Shown piece by piece: positions 1 through 4,692 of a stretch of DNA of 7,181 nt. Numbering within the stretch: position 1 is the stretch's first letter; the number at the start of each line of letters is the position of its first letter. The notes beneath the pieces are model-generated. The model worked only from the letters and a program-made list of their open reading frames with translations, was not told where the DNA came from and did not search any database. This stretch comes from DATGEP01 sp035310125 (GTDB lineage Bacteria; Chloroflexota; Ktedonobacteria; Ktedonobacterales; JADMIN01): NCBI GenBank assembly GCA_035310125.1, contig DATGEP010000018.1, forward strand, positions 1 through 7,181. The letters run 5' to 3'. A program made the translations under genes and the position numbers.

Positions 1-1
1 C

Positions 2-118
2 ACGCCCATTCTGATCAAGCAACGCGAAGACGCCGCAGCCAAGGGCCAGGTCGGCCGCCAGCGCATCTTTGACGGACTCCTTGCCCGACTCGCCCAAGAG
101 AAGGAGGATGCCTCTTGA
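2..118 (+). CDS. C-terminal end of an unidentified protein (partial, enters from left edge)
   Basis: An open frame enters from the left edge and ends with TGA at 116-118, giving 38 residues. It begins TPILIKQRED and ends ARLAQEKEDAS. The segment is charged and probably helical (Gln, Glu, Lys, Arg and Ala rich). I see no motif that identifies a family. The frame is believable for two reasons: its third codon positions are almost all G or C, and its stop overlaps a TTG start that has a strong Shine-Dalgarno inside this gene's last codons, as in a tightly packed operon. The rest of the protein lies outside the window, so its function cannot be given. The antisense frame, which continues the istA remnant, reads as unrelated low-quality protein here, so the plus strand is the better reading. 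Confidence 0.6.
   Translation, partial: TPILIKQREDAAAKGQVGRQRIFDGLLARLAQEKEDAS
101..107 (+). promoter_or_regulatory. Shine-Dalgarno AAGGAGG for a TTG start at 115
   Basis: AAGGAGG lies seven bases before TTG (115-117), an ideal spacing. The ATG at 108-110 directly abuts the motif and is too close to be used. The TTG overlaps the TGA of the upstream gene (TTGA), which suggests translational coupling of two genes in one operon. Confidence 0.6.
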
Positions 119-255
119 CACCGATCACCGACATAACCGCCCAGGTACTGGAACCCGAGCTCGTGCCCTTCCAGAAACGTCTGCTGGGTCGCCCGCGGAT
201 AGGCACGATGAAACGGTGCGCCGCTGGCCATCGCGCGCATCGCAAAGACCTGTAG
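115..255 (+). pseudogene. 5' stub of a second operon gene, cut by an IS21 remnant
   Basis: Translation from TTG at 115 gives MTPITDIT, then runs on to a stop at 253-255 (46 residues). Only about the first seven codons appear to be original. From about 135 onward the DNA is the antisense of a recognisable istA (see the IS21 remnant at 135-825), so the rest of this ORF is an accidental read-through. The original gene was therefore truncated just after its start when the IS21 remnant was joined here. With seven residues the product cannot be identified. The junction is placed where the IstA similarity on the minus strand stops, and is uncertain by several bases. Confidence 0.45.
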
Positions 256-699
256 GGTTTCCCGTTCGCCATCCAGGTCCGCGTCCGCCTCGTACCAATC
301 GACCTGGCCTTCTTCACCCCAGGCGTATTGCTGTGGGATGTACACCTGTGGACTGGTCCGCAGGCCCATCGCGCGCTTCCGCTCGCGCACGTATTGCCTC
401 ACCGTCGCCTCTGCGATGTGCACCTCCCGCCGCTCTTTGCTCAGGCGCACCCAGATGCGATGTGCCGTGTGGCGTTGCTTGCGCGGCGCGCGTCGGTCCG
501 CTTCCAGCATGCCATCGATGAACCCGGCCACGGCCCCGGTCTTCGGTCGCGGTCGGCCTTTGCTCAGACGCTCCTGCGGAATGGCACACCCGAGCGCCTC
601 GCGCACCAACCGTCGATGCACTCCGAACTTGCGCGCGACACCCGCGATGCTGCCCACGCCGAACTCGTATTCCCGACGAAGCTCCTCAAATAACTCCAC
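135..699 (-). pseudogene. istA: IS21-family transposase IstA, N-terminal fragment
   Basis: This is a DDE transposase of the IS21 family, broken after about 188 codons. Translation starts at GTG (699-697), preceded by AGGAGG at 709-714 with nine-base spacing, and gives MELFEELRREYEFGVGSIAG. Residues about 14-40 form the HTH DNA-binding segment (VARKFGVHRRLVREAL). The first catalytic Asp lies in GEEGQVDWYEAD. The stretch MASGAPFHRAYPRATQQTF is typical of the family's RNase H core. Similarity ends at FQYLGG, just before the expected YDNL strand that carries the second catalytic Asp. The frame then stays open to the window edge, but that part is antisense to plus-strand genes and is not IstA-like. 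The fragment cannot be an active transposase. Confidence 0.85.
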
Positions 700-776
700 C
701 GTCGCCTTCCTCCTATGCACCGCACACCCCGCCGTCCATCACTGGTCGGCAGGGTAGGTCGGGCTCGAACGACAGG

Positions 777-825
777 TGGGCCATTCCCGAGCATCAATCT
801 GGGCCGCTCCACGGTATCGAAATCA
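777..825. repeat. Imperfect 23-base tandem repeats at the IS21 remnant end
   Basis: TGGGCC occurs at 777-782 and at 800-805, and the following bases match partly (TCC, CG and ATC at corresponding positions), giving a 23-base period. Such repeats upstream of istA are typical transposase-binding sites of IS21 elements. The similarity is imperfect, so the exact terminus is tentative. Confidence 0.4.
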
Positions 826-1281
826 TCGGAGCGGCAATTCCCGCTCGAGTACGCCCACACCGAGCGCGGAGACCTCATCGTCGAGCTCGCTGGCGGCATC
901 CAGCATGAAGGCTGGGGTGAGAACTGGCAGGAGTGGGGCAGCCGGTGGTCGGTCAAGCCGGTATTCGCGCTGTCCTGGGCACTAATGGAGGACCCGTACG
1001 ACGACGAACTCTTCGACGACGACGTCCTGGACGAAGAACAGGGCAGTCCCGACCGCTTGTGCGACGAGGCGCGTGCCATCATCGCCGACGTTGCCAAGGT
1101 ACCAGCCAAGGAGCTGTTCGACGGTGTGCCACGTGACGGCTTCCCCGCCCACCATCTCAGCTCGCGCTTCACTGGGACCCTTTGGGAACCACTGCTATGG
1201 GCCGCGCCCTGGCTGTGGCGTACCAGCGGCAATCCATTCCTCGATCGAGATGACGAGGATTACCCAGAGCCGGATCCTTGA
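826..1281 (+). pseudogene. Unknown acidic protein, N-terminally truncated
   Basis: The open frame formally runs 715-1281 (188 codons), but its first 37 or so codons lie in the terminal sequence of the IS21 remnant and read as low-complexity Arg/Ser/Pro. From about 826 the character changes to a convincing protein of about 150 residues. It has several Trp-rich segments (GWGENWQEWGSRW; TLWEPLLWAAPWLW), an acidic run (DDELFDDDVLDEE), a predicted helix (LCDEARAIIADVAK) and an acidic tail DRDDEDYPEPDP before TGA at 1279. G/C dominates third positions. I do not recognise the family. No start codon with a ribosome site remains, so the 5' part was probably removed when the IS21 end was joined here. 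The frame continues past the TGA into the next segment. Confidence 0.5.
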
Positions 1282-1465
1282 TCAGCTTCCGGCGTCTTCT
1301 ACCTGACTGCGCAATACCGGGAGGCACTGCGCATCACGCGGGCGGTTGCCGGGTTCGACACCTGGCTGCTCGACGCTCCCGCCGAGCGCACGCGCGCCGC
1401 GGTGCAGGCAGCGATGGGCGCGCCCTCCCATCGCATCTCAACTCTTCTCGATCTGCCCATCGCCA
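1282..1465 (+). pseudogene. Unknown coding fragment in frame after the TGA at 1279
   Basis: Directly after the TGA, and in the same frame, about 60 codons read as a plausible helical protein fragment (FYLTAQYREALRITRAVAGF; LLDAPAERTRAAVQAAMG) with strong third-position G/C. It has no start codon with a Shine-Dalgarno. Its plausibility fades at about 1465, where the opposite strand changes from an Ig-like repeat to unrelated residues; this is the likely recombination joint. It may be the C-terminal part of the preceding gene, separated by a nonsense mutation, or a different gene fragment joined in frame by chance. No family recognised. Confidence 0.4.
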
Positions 1466-2268
1466 GGCGAGGTGCCCACCATCACCGAGGACGGCGTGCA
1501 GCTGACCCCGGTCGTGGTTGAGTTCACCGGCACGGGGGTCACGAAGACAGCCCAGTTGTCGATGCCGCTGTCGGTATGGATGTGCCCCGGACAACAACTG
1601 CCGTTTGTCGTGGCATAGCCGAACTGGATGGGGGCTCCGGAAGAGGAGAAATCCGGAGTCGGCCCGCCCGTCCCGAAAGAGCCGATCTTGGTGAAGTCGG
1701 CGGCGGTGAGCCCTGGAATATCGAAGTGGACCCACCGGTTTTCGATTGAGTCTGAAATGACAGGTGACTTGATGTAGAAGGACCCGTTTTGGCGGATGAG
1801 GCCCGAGTAGCCGACAGCGAATGAGCCACCGAAATCGAAGATATTGACGTCGAAGGCGAAGTCGACGTGCTGTATGGCACCCTGTGTCGCGGGATCATAT
1901 ATCGCAGCGAACTTCAGGTGGGCGAAGACCACGCCCCCGGGGCCATCGAAGTCATGCGTGACACGTCGGTACGCATCCGTCCCGTACGAAGGCGACAGTG
2001 GGCTGCCACCGGTTGCGACCTGAAACGCTGTAAACATGCCCGATGCCGCGGGAGTAGTATCAAAGATCTTGTAGTTAGGCGGGGCTGTCCAGTCGGCATT
2101 ATTGAAGGTCCCGTCCGAGAAAGTTGGCGCTGGAGCGCCCAGTGCGAGCCCCCCCCACAGCGGCCCGACCACCAGCGCCGCGATGCTTACGATGGCGAGC
2201 ACTGCCCGTGACGACCAGCGGTGCAGGCGCCGTGCCTGCGCGGTGAGGTCCGTTGATGACAATGACAC
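1438..2268 (-). pseudogene. Secreted beta-sandwich protein, truncated at the start of an Ig-like repeat
   Basis: The chosen start is GTG at 2268-2266, because AAGGAGG at 2277-2283 lies eight bases upstream; an in-frame ATG at 2295 would place that site inside the gene. The product has 276 residues. It has a Sec-type signal peptide: basic RRLHRWSSR, a hydrophobic core (AVLAIVSIAALVVGP to LALG) and likely cleavage near ALGA/PAP at about residue 43. The mature part, to about residue 250, is rich in short beta strands with aromatic, Gly and Asp residues and ends IDNWAVFVTPV, as in concanavalin A/laminin G-like jelly rolls. That fold call is inference. The tail TGVSCTPSSVMVGTS is the first strand of a bacterial Ig-like repeat that normally continues with a second Cys, but here it changes to PGDGQIEKS and stops. 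The C-terminus has therefore been lost at a joint near 1465. Substrate unknown; a surface or extracellular carbohydrate/adhesion role is possible. Confidence 0.65.
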
Positions 2269-2276
2269 CCTGCTCC

Positions 2277-2283
2277 CCTCCTT
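2277..2283 (-). promoter_or_regulatory. Shine-Dalgarno of the secreted protein gene
   Basis: On the minus strand AAGGAGG lies eight bases before the GTG at 2268. It decides the start against the upstream in-frame ATG at 2295. Confidence 0.6.
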
Positions 2284-2295
2284 GAGGACGGCCAC

Positions 2296-2448
2296 AGAAG
2301 GTGCCAGCCGCCGCCGACACCGGCCACTGCAGACGAGTGTGCGGGACTCCCAGCACTTTCCGACATTTCATTTGTAACTCGCTTAACCATCACATTCGAG
2401 AGGCCCCCGAGTTACGGTTTGAAGGCAGTTCGGTTACGGGAGTTCACC
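2296..2448. other. Upstream region of the secreted protein gene, with an 8-base inverted repeat
   Basis: No gene is apparent. GTAACTCG (2374-2381) and CGAGTTAC (2408-2415) are perfect 8-base inverted arms separated by 26 bases. GTTACGG also occurs twice (2412-2418 region and 2434-2440). These could be a regulator site for the minus-strand gene or a mobile-element end. I see no convincing -35/-10 pair on either strand. Confidence 0.25.
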
Positions 2449-2592
2449 GTGCGCCGCAGGTGGTGTGAGGACTCCACGTTGTGCAATCTCTGTGACAACT
2501 GTGCCGGCCACCGAGAGGGCCGCATGTTTGGCGCCGACTACGTGTCCTGGCGCGGCGGGCGACCCCGCTTCTTGATCGCGTTGCACACCTAA
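2449..2592 (+). CDS. Possible 47-aa Cys-rich small protein
   Basis: A GTG at 2449 is preceded at six-base spacing by GGGAG and opens 47 codons ending TAA at 2590-2592. The N-terminal half contains four Cys in a compact pattern (WCEDSTLCNLCDNCAGH), which could bind a metal. The C-terminal half is basic and aromatic (VSWRGGRPRFLIAL). About four fifths of the third positions are G or C, as expected for a gene here. The frame is open for some distance upstream, so this may instead be the C-terminus of a longer degraded gene. I do not recognise a family. In GC-rich DNA a 47-codon frame can arise by chance, so this is a tentative call. Confidence 0.25.
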   Translation: MRRRWCEDSTLCNLCDNCAGHREGRMFGADYVSWRGGRPRFLIALHT

Positions 2593-2862
2593 TCTTCCGA
2601 TGTGGCGCTGGTCGGCCCCTGTCGCAACGCGCAGCACCCCCGCAGACGGCGCATAGCCGGAGTTCGCGCGGCTGCTCGTTGGGTTCCGCCAAATGGTGCT
2701 GCCCGGCATGGTGGACAATGGCCGGGGCCGAACCGGCTGATGCCCCATTCGACCGCACGGGTGTGTGCACTTCGCCCCCGGCGCACTCCCGCCGTCACGG
2801 GCTCCTACCGTGCAGAATTGCCGAAAAGGACATCGCGACCCGCACATAAGACCGCTCTCTGG
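2593..2862. other. Non-coding stretch downstream of the recombinase module
   Basis: I see no frame on either strand with convincing protein character; the long frames here are Arg/Ala/Pro/Gly-rich shadows. One notable patch at about 2690-2735 has two related pieces, CCAAATGGTGCTGCCCGG and CATGGTGGACAATGGCCGG, sharing ATGGTG followed by GCCCGG or GGCCGG. Because it lies just past the end of the TnpC-like gene it could be part of the end of that Tn554-type element, but this is only positional inference. Confidence 0.3.
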
Positions 2863-3115
2863 TCAATCGGGACTGAGCGGGTGCACGCGGTCGTACAGTT
2901 GGCCACGGCAGATGGCCAGCTGTCGTGTCAACTCGCGAAGCTCGCCCTCCAACTCTTGGATGCGCCGCTCCTTTGCGGCCAGCAGAACCTGCATGCCTGC
3001 ATCAGTACGCGCTCGGCGAACGCGGGCAATCTGTCGACGACCCATTTGGCGGGCACGTGCGGCCTCGATCCGGCGACGAAGCTCTGGACGCCCGTACAGG
3101 AAACCGGGCGACACG
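2863..3115 (-). pseudogene. TnpC-like (DUF6262) protein, C-terminal fragment
   Basis: The minus-strand frame encodes about 83 residues from SPGFLYGRPELRRRIEAARA to DRVHPLSPD, stop at 2863-2865. The pattern 'VS-x-G-FLY-x-x-PELR-x-RIE' is typical of the second helix and following segment of TnpC/DUF6262 proteins, small partners of Tn554-type tyrosine recombinases. The C-terminal half is a charged coiled coil (AAKERRIQELEGELRELTRQ). The N-terminal HTH part is not here: it lies beyond the IS21 element, at 6406-6435. Excising the element and one CACG copy gives SVAERGSVSPGFLYGRPEL without a break, so this gene was the insertion target. An upstream in-frame TGA lies within the IS end, and no ribosome site precedes the GTG at 3114, so the fragment is probably silent. 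Confidence 0.7.
3112..3115. repeat. Left copy of the 4-base target duplication (CACG)
   Basis: CACG directly precedes the TG terminus of the IS21 element and is repeated at 6406-6409 after its CA terminus. IS21-family elements normally generate 4-8 base duplications. Removing one copy with the element restores the TnpC-like frame. Confidence 0.75.
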
Positions 3116-3167
3116 TGTCACGTGTCAAGTTAATTCCCCCACCAATGTTCAAAGAATTCCCCATGCC
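3116..3167 (-). repeat. Right (istB-distal) terminal inverted repeat and two subterminal motifs
   Basis: The terminus begins TGTC at 3116. The motif appears in reverse orientation at 3123-3143 (TGTCAAGTTAATTCCCCC...) and at 3146-3167 (TGTTCAAAGAATTCCCCA...), 23 bases apart. These match the motifs at the other end and are likely transposase binding sites. Confidence 0.75.
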
Positions 3168-3394
3168 TGGCGGCGTTGAACAGTTGGTCAGATTGGGGGT
3201 GGCGTGGCCGGATGGGTAGTGATCAATGTCGGCTTTGGCTGGAGAGGGTGACCCGTCGTAGCAGTGGCCAGCGGGGGCATGTGGTCAACCGAACGGGTCC
3301 GCAGGACGCGGCCGGGTTGTCCAAGCCTGGCGGGAGCCAGGCGGCATGTCCCCGCCCTGAGCGGATGTAGCAAGGGATCACGGACGTTGTGCGC
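3168..3394. other. Non-coding tail of the IS21 element
   Basis: This stretch lies between the end of the zinc-ribbon gene and the terminal motifs. I find no convincing gene on either strand. It contains one perfect hairpin (3325-3342) and is otherwise featureless GC-rich DNA. Confidence 0.45.
3325..3342 (-). terminator. Hairpin after the zinc-ribbon gene, weak terminator candidate
   Basis: GCCTGGC (3325-3331) and GCCAGGC (3336-3342) are perfect 7-base arms with a GGGA loop, 53 bases past the stop of the last gene of the IS operon. No run of T follows on the minus strand, so it does not look like a standard intrinsic terminator; it could be an RNA 3'-end stabiliser or incidental. Confidence 0.3.
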
Positions 3395-3787
3395 CTACTC
3401 CAGTCCCAGCAACTCACCAAGCAGGATGGTTTCGTCGCAGCCCGGGCACGTGCCGCCCAAACCGAGGGCCTGCATAAACAGCCCGCATTCGGCGCAACGG
3501 CGCTCTCCGAGCGCCCGTTCGCCGCACGTCGAACACTCGTACACGGTGTGGGCGACCAACGTCCGCCGGCGCTGGAGGTCTCGGCGGAGTTGGCCCAGGT
3601 CCACGCTCGCCAGTGTCTGATGACGGAGTCGAAACGCACGTTGTTTGCACGCGTCGTCACAGTAAACAGCACGCGCGCTGGGCGGCGTTCGACCGCACAT
3701 TGGGCAGCAGCCCGGGGTGTTGGTGAGCGCGGAACCGTCACGCGAACCGTAACGTATGGGCCTTGGGCTCGGCGAGGAGGGCGTCAT
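3395..3787 (-). CDS. Multi-zinc-ribbon protein, third gene of the IS21 operon
   Basis: This 130-residue protein starts at ATG 3787-3785, overlapping the istB stop as ATGA, so it is probably translated by coupling; only a weak purine run (GAGG) is next to the start. After a 25-residue basic, Ser/Pro-rich N-terminus it has two cysteine regions. The first, CPMCGR (Cys28/31) with YCDDACKQRAFRLRH (Cys43/47), resembles short treble-clef or FCS-like fingers with a basic helix. A charged linker follows (DLGQLRRDLQRRR), then three pairs at Cys85/88, 98/101 and 114/117 (ECSTCGERALGERRCAECG; TCPGCDE), which look like one or two zinc ribbons. It ends in a Leu-rich tail. The likely role is DNA, RNA or protein binding in transposition or its control, but this is inference. 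I do not recall a named family with confidence. The frame is intact and its position inside the element ends makes it an IS passenger. Confidence 0.75.
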   Translation of the reverse strand: MTPSSPSPRPIRYGSRDGSALTNTPGCCPMCGRTPPSARAVYCDDACKQRAFRLRHQTLASVDLGQLRRDLQRRRTLVAHTVYECSTCGERALGERRCAECGLFMQALGLGGTCPGCDETILLGELLGLE

Positions 3788-4692
3788 ACCTCAGATCCGG
3801 GCTGGGGTGTTGGACTCAACTGTCTACCGCCAACGCGGACTAAATTTGCCGCTCTGTCCACGCCGTGCTCTCCGAACGTGTCCGTTGGTGCTGGTGGCGA
3901 CTCAGGTGCGGCCTGCCTGGCGCGATCCGGTCGCTGGAGCTGACGGTAGGAGCGGCCCTGGAGCACCAGGTGGTGAGCTCGGCCCAGGAGTCGATCCAGG
4001 GCGCCTTCGGCCAATACGGGGTTAGGGAACAGTGGGTACCAATCCTGGGGCGCGCGATTGCTGGTGACGATGATTGAGCCCGCACGAGTGCGTTCGCTGA
4101 TCAGCTCGTACAGGTCATCCGCCTGCTGGGTGGTGTACTCGCGCATGGCAAAGTCGTCGATGATCAACAGCGGCGGCAGCAAATAGTGGCGCAGCCGTCC
4201 TTCCCAGGTACCGTCAGCGCGGCCTCCACCCAGGTCACTCAACAGCCGGCTGGTCTTGATGAACTCGACGCGGTAGCCCTGCCGAGCTGCCTGGTGGCCC
4301 AGGCCTTCGGCCAGATGCGACTTCCCGACGCCCACCGGTCCACACATCAAAATGTGCTCTTTGCGCATCAGGTAGCCGCCGGTAGCCAGGTCGCGCAGTT
4401 GTTCCTGGGGCAGCTTGGGGTTGAACGTCCAGTCGAAGTTCTCGAAGGTTTTGTCACCATCCTCGAAGTGGGCCTTGCTGAGCCGCGAGGCCAGGGCGCG
4501 ATTGGCGCGTCGCTGGATCTCGTCGCCGAGCAGCAATTCGAGGAACTCGGTATAGCCAAGGTGTTGCTGCTGAGCCTGATCCAACCGCAGCGGCAGCGTG
4601 TCCTGCAGGCCACCCAACCGGAGCGCCTTGAGTGCGGGAATCAGGTGGGGAGGTATCGAGGGCAGGACCGTGGTCGAGTGCGACGTGGTCAT
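3784..4692 (-). CDS. istB: IS21-family AAA+ helper ATPase IstB
   Basis: IstB is the ATP-dependent partner of IstA; in known IS21 elements it loads on and bends DNA and regulates transposase assembly and target choice. This copy has 302 residues. An N-terminal helical region (LIPALKALRLGGLQDTL, about 17-33) is typical of the family. Walker A is GPVGVGKS at 118-125, Walker B LLIIDD at 175-180, sensor 1 IIVTSN at 207-212, and ALDRLL at about 231-236 carries the usual Arg. The stretch GRSYRQL at 247-252 matches the usual end of the family. About 50 further residues, rich in Pro, Arg and Gly, extend beyond it and make the protein longer than the common 245-265. The ATG overlaps the istA stop (ATGA, 4692-4689) and its own stop overlaps the next gene in the same way. 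All motifs are intact, so it is probably functional. Confidence 0.93.
   Translation of the reverse strand: MTTSHSTTVLPSIPPHLIPALKALRLGGLQDTLPLRLDQAQQQHLGYTEFLELLLGDEIQRRANRALASRLSKAHFEDGDKTFENFDWTFNPKLPQEQLRDLATGGYLMRKEHILMCGPVGVGKSHLAEGLGHQAARQGYRVEFIKTSRLLSDLGGGRADGTWEGRLRHYLLPPLLIIDDFAMREYTTQQADDLYELISERTRAGSIIVTSNRAPQDWYPLFPNPVLAEGALDRLLGRAHHLVLQGRSYRQLQRPDRARQAAPESPPAPTDTFGEHGVDRAANLVRVGGRQLSPTPQPGSEV

Larger units (their letters stand above)
135..825 (-). mobile_element. IS21-family element remnant (5' end with partial istA)
   Basis: This remnant keeps the istA-proximal end and the first 188 or so codons of istA; the remainder of istA, all of istB and the other end are missing. The right boundary is inferred from two imperfect 23-base repeats beginning TGGGCC at 777 and 800. 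They resemble the subterminal transposase sites of IS21 elements and are followed by a possible CA-3' terminus at 824-825. Beyond that point a protein frame of different character begins. The left boundary is where IstA similarity ends. No target duplication can be tested, because the other end is gone. The IstA here belongs to a different subgroup from that of the intact element at 3116-6405, so the two are not copies of one another. Confidence 0.65.

Noticed and set aside
564..1232. 222-codon minus-strand open frame
   Set aside because: It is Ser/Arg/Pro-rich with no motif, spans the IS21 remnant end and is antisense to the better plus-strand frame; it crosses an evident joint.
1279..1281. 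TGA recoded as selenocysteine or Trp
   Set aside because: There is no visible reason for recoding; the acidic PEPDP end looks like a normal terminus or a simple nonsense mutation in debris.
2602..3219. 205-codon plus-strand open frame
   Set aside because: It is antisense to the TnpC-like fragment, runs through the IS21 terminus at 3116 and has no motif, so it is a shadow.
3325..3342. Confident intrinsic terminator
   Set aside because: The stem is perfect but no T-run follows on the minus strand, so I kept it only as a weak candidate.
3389..3943. 184-codon plus-strand open frame over the zinc-ribbon gene
   Set aside because: The opposite strand shows ordered Cys pairs and operon coupling, whereas this frame has no features.
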